Source: Streptomyces sp. 1331.2
GTDB taxonomy: Bacteria > Actinomycetota > Actinomycetes > Streptomycetales > Streptomycetaceae
Reading direction: 5' to 3'
Assembly: GCF_900199205.1 (NCBI RefSeq)
Contig: NZ_OBMJ01000001.1
Span: 2,235,001 to 2,299,000 of the forward strand
DNA: 64,000 nt
Shown: positions 24,876-35,467 of the stretch, piece by piece
Position numbering within the stretch: the stretch's first letter is position 1
Layout of the letters: every line of letters starts with the position of its first letter
Made by a program: the position numbers and the translations under genes
Notes under the pieces: generated by a model
Seen by the model: only the letters and a program-made list of their open reading frames with translations
Told to the model about the DNA's origin: nothing
The model's database searches: none

Positions 24876-26209
24876 ACGGCGGCACCCTCCTCTTCGGAAG
24901 CGGCGTCGGAAGCGGCGTCGGCGGTCGGCTCGTAGACGAGGACGGCGCGGTTGTCGGGGTGGAGCCGGGCCTTGGCGACGGCCTGGACCTCCTCGGCGGT
25001 GACGTCGAGGACCTTGGGGAGGGCGTCGTTGAGCAGCTTGGGGTCGCCGAACAGGACGGCGTAGCGGCAGAGTTCGTCGGCGCGGCCGGCGACGGTGGTG
25101 AGCCGGTCGAGCCACTCGCGCTCGATCTGGGCCTGGGCGCGTTCGAGTTCCTCGGGCGTGGGGCCTTCGGCGGCGAAGCGGGCGAGTTCCTCGTCGACGG
25201 CGGCCTCGATCTGGGCGAGGGTGGCGTCGCCGGAGGTCTTGACGTCGAGCCAGCCGAGGCTGGGGGCGCCGGCCAGGCGCAGCAGGCCGAAGCCGGCGGC
25301 GACGGCGGTGCGGTCGCGGCGGACCAGCCGGTTGTAGAGCCGGCTGGACTCACCGCTGCCGAGGATGGTGAGGGCGAGGTCCGCGGCGTCGGCCTCGCGG
25401 GTGCCGTCGTGCGGGAGGCGGTAGGCGGCCATCAGGGCGCGGGACGGGACGTCCTCGTGGATCTCCTCGCGGATCTCGCGGCCGATGGTGTCGGGCAGTT
25501 CGCCGGAGCGCGGGGGCTGCTTGCCGTCGTGGGCGGGGATGGAGCCGAAGTACTTCTCGACCCAGGCGATGGTCTGCTCGGGGTCGATGTCGCCCACGAC
25601 GGACAGGACGGCGTTGTTGGGCGCGTAGTACGTGCGGAAGAACGCGCGGGCGTCCTCCAGGGTGGCCGCGTCGAGGTCGGCCATGGAGCCGATCGGCGTG
25701 TGGTGGTACGGGTGGCCGTCGGGGAAGGACAGCGCGGTGAGCTTCTCGAAGGCCGTGCCGTACGGGACGTTGTCGTAGCGCTGGCGGCGCTCGTTCTTGA
25801 CGACGTCGCGCTGGTTCTCCATGGAGGTCTCGTCGAGCGCGGCGAGCAGCGAGCCCATCCGGTCGGCCTCCAGCCAGAGGGCGAGCTCCAGTTGGTGAGC
25901 GGGCATGGTCTCGAAGTAGTTGGTGCGCTCGAAGCTGGTGGTGCCGTTGAGCGAGCCGCCGGCGCCCTGGACCAGTTCGAAGTGCCCGTTGTTGGAGACG
26001 TTGGCGGAGCCCTGGAACATCAGGTGCTCGAAGAGGTGGGCGAGGCCGGTGCGGCCCTTGACCTCGTGGCGGGAGCCCACGTCGTACCAGAGGCAGACGG
26101 CGGCGACCGGGGTGAGGTGGTCCTCGGAGAGGACGACGCGCAGGCCGTTGGCCAGGCGGTGCTCGGTGATGGCGATGCCTCGGCTGGAGGCGGGGGCCGG
26201 GTTGGCCAT
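24872..26209 (-). CDS. M16 family zinc metallopeptidase, catalytic subunit
   Basis: A 445-residue peptidase with the inverted zinc motif HLFEHLMFQG (about 59-68) and a downstream Glu in the helix MENQRDVVKNERRQR as third ligand. Family members degrade peptides or process proteins. I start at ATG 26209 behind AAGGA; an open frame continues upstream over the divergent parC promoter and is not used. The next gene overlaps by 4 nt and supplies the partner lacking the zinc site. The acidic C-terminus (EPTADAASDAASEEEGA) is unstructured. Confidence 0.9.
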   Translation of the reverse strand: MANPAPASSRGIAITEHRLANGLRVVLSEDHLTPVAAVCLWYDVGSRHEVKGRTGLAHLFEHLMFQGSANVSNNGHFELVQGAGGSLNGTTSFERTNYFETMPAHQLELALWLEADRMGSLLAALDETSMENQRDVVKNERRQRYDNVPYGTAFEKLTALSFPDGHPYHHTPIGSMADLDAATLEDARAFFRTYYAPNNAVLSVVGDIDPEQTIAWVEKYFGSIPAHDGKQPPRSGELPDTIGREIREEIHEDVPSRALMAAYRLPHDGTREADAADLALTILGSGESSRLYNRLVRRDRTAVAAGFGLLRLAGAPSLGWLDVKTSGDATLAQIEAAVDEELARFAAEGPTPEELERAQAQIEREWLDRLTTVAGRADELCRYAVLFGDPKLLNDALPKVLDVTAEEVQAVAKARLHPDNRAVLVYEPTADAASDAASEEEGAAV

Positions 26210-26504
26210 GCGCTCGGGTCCTTCCCGTCGTCGATGTCGGGGGTTCGTGTGGCGTCCCCCATTGTGGTGCAACGTATGGGGAGCGTGTTCGTGTCCGCGC
26301 GGACGGGGTCGTTCGCCAGGGGCGGAAGAGGGCCGCTGACCGGCAGTGTCGGCGCGAGGGTCCACAATGGGGGCGCCGTGCCCTGTCGGCCGCGTCCGGT
26401 TGACGGGTGCGGCGCAGGACGGCAGTGGCCGTTCGACGATCGGCCGACGACCGACCGACACGGCCCGACACACAGCCAGCGACACGTAAGGGAGCCCCGC
26501 CGCG

Positions 26505-28955
<2,451 letters not shown>

Positions 28956-28965
28956 CGGTGCGCTG

Positions 28966-29006
28966 CCCGGAGGGGGTGTCCGTCGGGGCACCCCCTCCGG
29001 GTTTTT
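28966..29006 (+). terminator. Intrinsic terminator after parC
   Basis: CCCGGAGGGGGTG (28966-28978) and CACCCCCTCCGGG (28989-29001) form a perfect 13-bp stem followed by TTTTT, the only classical U-tract terminator in the window. Confidence 0.95.
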
Positions 29007-29022
29007 GGTGAGGGTAGCCTTG
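29004..29022. promoter_or_regulatory. Possible iron box (DmdR1/IdeR-like)
   Basis: TTTGGTGAGGGTAGCCTTG matches TWAGGTWAGSCTWACCTWA, as I recall the actinobacterial IdeR/DmdR1 consensus, at 14 of 19 positions. It ends 5 nt before the GTG of the sucrase/ferredoxin gene and overlaps a TAGCCT that could be a -10 of a nearly leaderless transcript. Confidence 0.45.
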
Positions 29023-29027
29023 CCCGA

Positions 29028-29930
29028 GTGAGCACCTGTGCGACCGTGTCGCGTGAACTTTCGGAGCCGTTGGCAGCGACGGCGGCGGTGGCCACCACCT
29101 GGCTGCTGGTGGAACAGGCCGGGCCGTGGGGCGCGAAGGCCCTGGGTGAGAGCCACCTGGATCCGGCCGTCGGGCGGGCGCTGGAGGCGGCCGCAGCGGG
29201 CACGGGCGTACGGGTGGCGCTGATCCGGCGCCCCGGACGGCACGCGGACTGCCTGCCGACGGCGCGGCACGAGGTGGTCGTGGCGCACACGGTGCCGGGC
29301 CGCGACTGGGTGCGCCGGGCCGTGGTGGCCGACCCTGCGGAGCTGCTGGGGCTGGACTTCGCGGCGCTGGGCGCCGGTGACCACACCGGTTTCGGCGCGG
29401 AGCACGTCGGCGGCCCGCTGGCACTGGTGTGCACCAACGGGCGGCGGGACCGCTGCTGCGCGCTGCTGGGCCGCCCCCTCGCGGCGGAGCTGGCGGCGGC
29501 CGGGCACAGCGAGGTGTGGGAGGTGACCCACCTGGGCGGGCACCGCTTCTCCCCCACGATGCTGGTGCTGCCGTACGGCTACGCGTACGGGCGGCTGACG
29601 GCGGAGACGGCCAAGGAGGTGCTGGCGGCGACGGCGGCCGGGCACATGGTGCCGGAGTGGTCGCGGGGCTGCTCGGGCTGGGACCGTCCGGGGCAGGCGG
29701 CCGAGCACGCGGTGCGGCTGGCGACCGGGGAGACCAGCGTGGACGCGCTGACGCTCACCCAGCGGCCGGACGGCGAGGGCCGTTGGCTGGTGGGGGTGCT
29801 GCACCGGGACGGCCGGGCCTGGGAGGTGGACGTGATCGAGTCGGTGAGCGAGCCGCCGCGTCCGGAGAGCTGCGGCAAGGCGGCGGGGACGCCGTCGCGG
29901 ATGGACGTGCTGTCCGTACGAGGGGTCTGA
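29028..29930 (+). CDS. Sucrase/ferredoxin-like family protein
   Basis: A 300-residue protein of the sucraseferredoxin-like family, thioredoxin-like [2Fe-2S] proteins. Cysteine-rich motifs are visible: CTNGRRDRCCALLGRPLA and the family phrase THLGGHRFSPTMLVLP. The name is historic; no sucrase activity should be assumed. The GTG lies only 8 nt from a possible -10 and lacks an SD, so the transcript may be leaderless. The iron-box-like element over its start fits an iron-controlled redox protein. Monocistronic between two terminators. Confidence 0.82.
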   Translation: MSTCATVSRELSEPLAATAAVATTWLLVEQAGPWGAKALGESHLDPAVGRALEAAAAGTGVRVALIRRPGRHADCLPTARHEVVVAHTVPGRDWVRRAVVADPAELLGLDFAALGAGDHTGFGAEHVGGPLALVCTNGRRDRCCALLGRPLAAELAAAGHSEVWEVTHLGGHRFSPTMLVLPYGYAYGRLTAETAKEVLAATAAGHMVPEWSRGCSGWDRPGQAAEHAVRLATGETSVDALTLTQRPDGEGRWLVGVLHRDGRAWEVDVIESVSEPPRPESCGKAAGTPSRMDVLSVRGV

Positions 29931-29940
29931 ACGCAGCGGG

Positions 29941-29966
29941 CCCGCGCCCGTGGGGGTGGGCGCGGG
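29941..29966. terminator. Hairpin after the sucrase/ferredoxin gene
   Basis: CCCGCGCCC (29941-29949) pairs with GGGCGCGGG (29958-29966) around an 8-nt loop, between convergent genes. Confidence 0.7.
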
Positions 29967-30044
29967 ACCGCGGCGGCCGGGGAGTCGGCGGCCCGGGGAT
30001 CGACTGATGGTCAGCCGACGGCTCGGACGGTGCTCAGCCTGTGC

Positions 30045-31124
30045 TCAGCCGGTGGCGGCCTTGCCGACGAACTCCGTGGTGTAGGTCTTCGACAGGTCGA
30101 TCGACCCCTCCTTGCCCTTGACGTCCGGGTGGAACGCCGCGAGCACCGCGAGCACCGTCTTCGGGCCGTCGGCCGGCATCACGCCGTCCGTGGTGAACAT
30201 CGGCAGCGTCGCCTTGATGGCCGCCGCGTACTGGTCGGCCCCGCCCTGCGCGTAGTCGGCGGGCATCTTCGCGGCGATCTCCTCGGGGGTGTGGGTGGAC
30301 ATCCACTTGAGGGTCTTCACGAAGGCGTTGGCGAGCTTCTGGGTGGTGTCCTTGTTCTTCTCCACCCAGTCGATGTTCATGTACAGCGACGACGACGGGT
30401 ACAGCCCGCCGAGGGCCTGGCGCGAGCCCTCGGGGGTGCGCATGTCGTAGAGGATCTTGCCGAGGCCCTTGTCGAGGACGTTGGCGACGGTCGGGTCGGT
30501 GGTCATCCCGGCGTCGATGCTGCCCTGTTGGAGCGCGGCGATGAAGGTCTGGCCGGCGCCGACCGCGATCGGGCTGAACTCGCTGACGGCGGTGCCGTTC
30601 TTGACCGCGAGGTACTTGGTGAGGAAGTCGGTGGAGGAGCCGATGCTGGTGACGCCGAGCTTCCGGCCCTTGAAGTCGGCGCCGGACCTGATGGCGTCGG
30701 CCTGCTTGGCGGAGACGATCTCGACCTCGCCCGGGGCCTGCGAGAACTGCACCACGGACTCGACGTTCTTGCCCTTGGCCTGCAGGTCGATGGTGTGGTC
30801 GTAGAAGCCGACCGCGCCCTGGACGTCCCCGGCGAGCAGCGCGGTGGTGGCGTTGACGCCGGCGGGCTCGGTCATCAGCTCGACGTTGACGCCGGCTTCG
30901 GCGAAGAAGCCGAGCCGCTGGGTGAGCATCGCGGGCAGGTAGATGACCTTGTCCAGGCCACCGACCATGATCTTGACCTTGGGCCCGTCGACCTGCTGCC
31001 CGGCCGGGGCGGCGACCGCGCCGTGGCCGGCGGTGGCGGCGTCGTTGGCGCAGGCGGAGAGCGGGAGGAGCAGGGCGGCGGCGAGGGCGGTGGCAGCAAC
31101 TCTGCCAGTCGAGTGGGGGCGCAT
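30045..31124 (-). CDS. ABC transporter substrate-binding lipoprotein (SsuA/NMT1-like)
   Basis: A 359-residue periplasmic-type binding protein anchored to the membrane. The signal peptide ends in the lipobox LSAC (about residues 22-25). The mature part shows VGGLDKVIYLPAMLTQRLGFF and EAGVNVELMTEPAG, the opening typical of NMT1/SsuA/TauA proteins binding sulfonates, nitrate, taurine or pyrimidine precursors. The ligand cannot be chosen from sequence. Last in a leftward operon; in order of transcription: ATPase, permease, binding protein. Confidence 0.87.
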   Translation of the reverse strand: MRPHSTGRVAATALAAALLLPLSACANDAATAGHGAVAAPAGQQVDGPKVKIMVGGLDKVIYLPAMLTQRLGFFAEAGVNVELMTEPAGVNATTALLAGDVQGAVGFYDHTIDLQAKGKNVESVVQFSQAPGEVEIVSAKQADAIRSGADFKGRKLGVTSIGSSTDFLTKYLAVKNGTAVSEFSPIAVGAGQTFIAALQQGSIDAGMTTDPTVANVLDKGLGKILYDMRTPEGSRQALGGLYPSSSLYMNIDWVEKNKDTTQKLANAFVKTLKWMSTHTPEEIAAKMPADYAQGGADQYAAAIKATLPMFTTDGVMPADGPKTVLAVLAAFHPDVKGKEGSIDLSKTYTTEFVGKAATG

Positions 31125-31163
31125 GGGTGGGGGTGCCTCTCTCTTCTTACCGGCAGGGGTGGG

Positions 31164-32045
31164 TCAGCGGCCGTCGCCCGCGTCGGCGGGCTTCCAGCGG
31201 AAGAGCTTCTTCTCGGCGAAGGTCAGCAGCCCCTCGGTGAACAGTGCGACGACGGCGAGGATGGTCATGGCGGCGTACACGCCGGCCGCGTTGAAGGTGC
31301 CCTGGGCGGCCGCGACGAGCAGGCCGAGGCCCTTGGTGGCGCCGATGTACTCGCCGACGATGGCGCCGATCAGCGCGAAGCCGAAGCTGACGTGCAGGCT
31401 GGTGAAGATCCAGGTGGTGGCGGCGGGGATGACCACCTGGAGGGTGACCTTGCGGTTGTCGGCGCCCAGGATGCGGGCGTTGGCGACGAGGTTGCGGTCC
31501 ACCTCGCGGGCGCCCTGGAAGGCGTTGAAGAACACCGGGAAGAACACCAGCACCACGGCGGAGGCCACCTTGGAGGCCGGGCCGAGGCCGAACCAGATCA
31601 GGAAGATCGGCGCCAGCACGATGCGCGGGATGGCGTTGAGCACCTTGATGTACGGTCCGAACACCTCGGCCAGGAAGCGGATCCGGCCGAGCGCGATGCC
31701 CAGCAGCACACCGCCGACGACGCCGATCACCCAGCCGGTGAGGGCCTCGTAGAGGGTGTAGCCGATCTGCTCGCCGAGCGAGCCCTGGGCGGTGCCGTGG
31801 GTGATCCACTGCCAGATCTGGTCCCAGATCCTCGACGGCTGCGAGAAGTTGAACGGGTCGATGACGTCCGTCCGGGCGCAGATCTCCCAGAGCCCGAGGA
31901 AGGCGGCCAGGACCGCGACCCGGGCCGCGTACACACCCAACTTCCGGTTGCGGGCGGCCCGTTCGCGGGCCTCGGTTCTCGTGGTGACGGCCGGGGGCTG
32001 CCCGGTGACGGCCGACGCGGTCTCGGACGCGGTCTCAAGCGGCAC
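31164..32045 (-). CDS. ABC transporter permease (SsuC/TauC-like)
   Basis: Inner-membrane permease of 293 residues with about six TM segments. The EAA loop is seen as VDRNLVANARILGADNRKVT, where it meets the ATPase. The N-terminal 35 residues are hydrophilic. Its start lies within the last 11 nt of the ATPase gene, so the two are translationally coupled. Nitrate/sulfonate/taurine family. Confidence 0.88.
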   Translation of the reverse strand: MPLETASETASAVTGQPPAVTTRTEARERAARNRKLGVYAARVAVLAAFLGLWEICARTDVIDPFNFSQPSRIWDQIWQWITHGTAQGSLGEQIGYTLYEALTGWVIGVVGGVLLGIALGRIRFLAEVFGPYIKVLNAIPRIVLAPIFLIWFGLGPASKVASAVVLVFFPVFFNAFQGAREVDRNLVANARILGADNRKVTLQVVIPAATTWIFTSLHVSFGFALIGAIVGEYIGATKGLGLLVAAAQGTFNAAGVYAAMTILAVVALFTEGLLTFAEKKLFRWKPADAGDGR

Positions 32046-32844
32046 GACCCGCTCCTCTCTCCCGGGTGATGCGCACCTCTTCGCCGAGCGAGGCCCAGAT
32101 CTCGCGGTACAGCTCGACGAACCTCGGTTCCAGCCGGACGGCCTCCACGGTGCGCGGCCGCGGCAGGTCGACGGTGAAGATCTCCTTGACGGTGGCCGGT
32201 CCTGCCGTCATGACGACGACCCGGTCGGCGAGCGCGATGGCCTCGTCCAGGTCGTGGGTGACGAAGACGACCGAGGAGCCCGTCCCGGCCCACAGCTCCA
32301 GCAGCTGGTCCGACATGAGGGCGCGGGTCTGCACGTCCAGCGCCGAGAACGGTTCGTCCATCAGCAGGATCGCCGGGTCGTTGACGAAGGTCTGGGCGAG
32401 CGCCACGCGCTTGCGCATGCCGCCGGACAGCTGGTGCGGGTAGCGGTCCTCGAAGGCGCCGAGGCCGACCCGGCCGAGCCAGTCCCGGGCCCGCTCCTTG
32501 GCCTCGGCGGCGGGCACGCCGCGGAAGCGGGGGCCGGCCATGACGTTGGACAGGACGGTGCGCCAGGGGAAGACGGCGTCCTGCTGGAAGACGAACCCGA
32601 CCTGGGGGTTGATCCCGCGGACGGACTCCCCGTACACCCGGACCTCGCCCTCGGTGGGCTCCTCCAGGCCGCTGACCAGGGTCAGCGTGGTGGACTTGCC
32701 GCAGCCGGTGGGGCCGACGACGGCGACGAACTCGCCTTGGGCGACGGTCAGATCGAGATCACGGACGGCGGTGTGCAGGGCCCCCGAGGGGGTGCGGAAC
32801 CGTTTGGTCGCGCCGGTCAACTCGATCGCCGGGGACTTGCTCAT
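32035..32844 (-). CDS. ABC transporter ATP-binding protein (SsuB/TauB-like)
   Basis: Motor subunit of 269 residues. Walker A VGPTGCGKST, Q-loop FVFQQDAVFPW, signature LSGGMRKRVALA, Walker B ILLMDEPFSALD and switch His in VFVTHDLDEA are all intact, in contrast to the ATPase at 48788. First gene of the operon. The 251-bp gap to the divergent sensor kinase has a directly repeated CTTCTCCGC (two copies about 18 nt apart, near 32910-32940) that could serve a regulator. Confidence 0.92.
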   Translation of the reverse strand: MSKSPAIELTGATKRFRTPSGALHTAVRDLDLTVAQGEFVAVVGPTGCGKSTTLTLVSGLEEPTEGEVRVYGESVRGINPQVGFVFQQDAVFPWRTVLSNVMAGPRFRGVPAAEAKERARDWLGRVGLGAFEDRYPHQLSGGMRKRVALAQTFVNDPAILLMDEPFSALDVQTRALMSDQLLELWAGTGSSVVFVTHDLDEAIALADRVVVMTAGPATVKEIFTVDLPRPRTVEAVRLEPRFVELYREIWASLGEEVRITRERGAGRAA

Positions 32845-33095
32845 TCATCCTCCCGGGTCTGTGCTTGCCCCGGAAAGGTAGGAGCGGGCCCGGCTCCGGC
32901 GGGAGCCTTCTCCGCGTAGTGCGACTTCTCCGCTTTGAGGGGTGTTCTGCTCGTTTTGCTTGCGCTACAACTGCGGGGACGCGGCTGACAGAAACACGCC
33001 GGAAACGTAGGGTGTCCCGACCCCCACCCGAGAACGCCCCCGCCCGAGAACACCCCCCGTACGGAACCGCCCGCAGCCGCCGAGAGGAGGCCCGG

Positions 33096-34703
33096 TTGAA
33101 GCTCCCCCACTGGCCCCGCCGGGTCTTCGCCCAGCTGCTGCTGAGCCAGACCGTCGTCACCGTCGGTGTCACCGCCGTGACCGCCGGGCTGTTCCTGGCC
33201 CCGGTCAGCAGCGAACTGGACCACGACGCGATGCAGCGGGCGCTGTCGATCGCCCAGGCCACCGCGACCGACGAGACCATCGCCCGGGCCGCCGCCTCCC
33301 GCGACACGGTGACCGCGCAGCGCAACGCCGAGCAGATCCGCGTGGCCACCGGCGCAAGCTTCGTCGTGGTCACCGACGTGGACGGGATCCGGCTCTCGCA
33401 CACCGACCCGGGCCGGATCGGCCACCGGGTCAGCACCGACCCCGAGCCGGCCCTGGCCGGCCGCAGCGTCACCGCGATCCAGCAGGGCACCCTGGGCCGC
33501 ACCGCGCGCGGCAAGGTGCCGCTGCGGATGGCGGACGGCCGGATCGTCGGCGAGGTGTCGGTGGGCATCAGCGACGACTCGATCCGCCGCCGGCTGCTCA
33601 AGATGCTCACCGGGATCCTGCTGTGCGCCGGCGCCGGCCTGGCCGCCGGTACGGTCGCCACCCTCGCCCTGGCCCGCCGGCTCAAGCGCCGCACCCACAA
33701 CATCGCGCTGGCCGACATCTCCGCGCTGCTGGTGGAGCGGGAGGCGATGCTGCACGGAATCCGCGAGGGCATGGTGGCGCTGGACGAGCACGGCCGGATC
33801 CGGCTGGCCAACGACGAGGCGCTGCGGCTGCTCGGCCTGCCCGAGGACTGCACCGGCCGCCCGATCGGCGCGGTGCTGCCGCCGGGCCGGCTGGCCGACG
33901 TCCTGACCGGCCGGATCACCGGCACCGACCTGCCGGCCGTCCGGGACGACCGGGTGCTGGTGGTGAACCGGATGGCCACGGCCTCGGACGGACCCGAGGG
34001 CGGCGCGGTGGTGACGTTGCGCGACCGCACCGAGCTGGAGTCGCTGGTCCGCGAGCTGGACACCACCCGCAGCCTGACCGAGGCGCTGCGGGCCCAGGAC
34101 CACGAGCACGCCAACCGGATGCACACCCTGCTGGGCCTGCTGGAGCTGGGCCGCCACGAGCAGGCGGTGGCGTTCATCTCGGAGCAGTCCGGCTCGCACG
34201 CCGTGGTCGCCGCGCGGATCGCCGAGCAGGTGCAGGATCCGCACGTCGCGGCGCTGTTGGCGGGCAAGACGGCGGTGGCGGGCGAGCGCGGGGTCCGGCT
34301 GGCGCTGGCCCCGGCGGCGCACCTGCCGGACGCGGTGGTGGAACCGCGGGCACTGGTGACGGTGCTCGGCAATCTGATCGACAACGCGGTGGACGCGGTG
34401 GTGCCGGGTGGGAGCGGCCGGGTGGAGGTGAGCCTGGCGGCGTCCGGCTCGACCCTGCTGCTGCAGGTCGCGGACAGCGGCCCTGGCGTACCGGAGGTGC
34501 TGCGCGAGCAGGTCTTCGAGGAGGGGTGGACCAGCAAGGAGGCGCCCGCGCACCGTCCGCGCGGGCTCGGGCTGGCGATGGTGCGGCGCCTGGTCGAGCG
34601 GACCGGCGGCCGGATCGTGCTCGACACCGGACCGCTCGGCGGCGCCCGGTTCACGGTCGAGCTGCCCGAGGCCCTGCTCACCGACCGGCTCGTGGAGGCG
34701 TGA
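33096..34703 (+). CDS. DcuS/CitA-type sensor histidine kinase
   Basis: A 535-residue membrane sensor. TM1 (about 12-32) is followed by an extracellular PAS-like (PDC) domain (to about 170), TM2, a cytoplasmic PAS domain (ISALLVEREAMLHGIREGM), a non-classical H-box DHEHANRMHTLLGL with the phospho-His, and an HATPase (NLIDNAVDAV, RGLGLAMVRRLV). This family senses C4-dicarboxylates or citrate. The TTG start at 33096 is set by AGAGGAGG 5 nt before it. The stop overlaps the regulator start (TGATG). Confidence 0.85.
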   Translation: MKLPHWPRRVFAQLLLSQTVVTVGVTAVTAGLFLAPVSSELDHDAMQRALSIAQATATDETIARAAASRDTVTAQRNAEQIRVATGASFVVVTDVDGIRLSHTDPGRIGHRVSTDPEPALAGRSVTAIQQGTLGRTARGKVPLRMADGRIVGEVSVGISDDSIRRRLLKMLTGILLCAGAGLAAGTVATLALARRLKRRTHNIALADISALLVEREAMLHGIREGMVALDEHGRIRLANDEALRLLGLPEDCTGRPIGAVLPPGRLADVLTGRITGTDLPAVRDDRVLVVNRMATASDGPEGGAVVTLRDRTELESLVRELDTTRSLTEALRAQDHEHANRMHTLLGLLELGRHEQAVAFISEQSGSHAVVAARIAEQVQDPHVAALLAGKTAVAGERGVRLALAPAAHLPDAVVEPRALVTVLGNLIDNAVDAVVPGGSGRVEVSLAASGSTLLLQVADSGPGVPEVLREQVFEEGWTSKEAPAHRPRGLGLAMVRRLVERTGGRIVLDTGPLGGARFTVELPEALLTDRLVEA

Positions 34704-35389
34704 TGATCGACGTACTCGTGGTGGACGACGACTTCCGGGTCGCGGACGTGCACGCCGCCTACGTGGCCAAGGTGCCCGGCTTCCGGGTCACCGGCACCGC
34801 GCACTCGGCCGGGGAGGCACTGGCCTCGCTGGAGCGCCGCCCGGTGGACCTGCTGCTGCTCGACCACCACCTGCCGGACGAGACCGGCCTGGCCCTGGTG
34901 CGCCGGCTCCGGGACCGCCAGGTGGCCTGCGACGTGATGATGGTGACGGCCGCCCGGGACGTGTCGACGGTGCACGCCGCCATGCAGCACGGCGCGCTGC
35001 AGTACCTGGTCAAGCCGTTCACCTTCGCCGGGCTGCGGGAGAAGCTGGTGGCGTACGCGCAGCTGCGGCACGCACTGGCCGCCCCCGCCCGGGAGGCCGG
35101 CCAGGACGAGGTGGACCGGCTCTTCGCCACCCTGCGCAGCGCCGGCGCCCCGGCCGGGGCCCTGCCCAAGGGCCACTCGGCGCCGACCACCGACCTGGTG
35201 ATGGGCGTCCTGCGACGGGCCGGCCGGCCGCTGTCCGCACAGGAGGTCGCCGATGCCACCGGGCTGAGCCGCTCCACGGCGCAGCGCTACCTCAAGCAGC
35301 TGGAGCGCGACAGCCGGCTGCGGCTGACCCTGCGCTACGGGGACACCGGCCGGCCCGAGCACCGCTACGGGCTGGCGGCCCGGCTCTGA
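34703..35389 (+). CDS. DcuR/CitB-type response regulator
   Basis: A 228-residue regulator. Receiver with VVDDDF, phospho-Asp about 54 in LLLLDHHLPDE and Lys in YLVKPFTF; C-terminal HTH (PLSAQEVADATGLSRSTAQR), as in the CitB/DcuR group. ATG overlaps the kinase stop. Likely targets are nearby transport genes: the acetate symporter converging on it or the ABC operon divergent from the kinase. That assignment is inference. Confidence 0.87.
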   Translation: MIDVLVVDDDFRVADVHAAYVAKVPGFRVTGTAHSAGEALASLERRPVDLLLLDHHLPDETGLALVRRLRDRQVACDVMMVTAARDVSTVHAAMQHGALQYLVKPFTFAGLREKLVAYAQLRHALAAPAREAGQDEVDRLFATLRSAGAPAGALPKGHSAPTTDLVMGVLRRAGRPLSAQEVADATGLSRSTAQRYLKQLERDSRLRLTLRYGDTGRPEHRYGLAARL

Positions 35390-35416
35390 CACCCGGGCAC
35401 CCCGGCTGCGAACGCG

Positions 35417-35454
35417 GGGGAACCCCGGCGGCCCCAGGACCGCCGGGGTTCCCC
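35417..35454. terminator. Bidirectional terminator
   Basis: GGGGAACCCCGGCGG (35417-35431) and CCGCCGGGGTTCCCC (35440-35454) give a perfect 15-bp stem with an 8-nt loop between the response regulator and the symporter. Confidence 0.92.
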
Positions 35455-35467
35455 GGAACGCGACGGC

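Noticed and set aside
30875..32069. Several plus-strand frames over the ABC transporter genes
   Set aside because: Shadows of intact ABC genes; low-complexity products.
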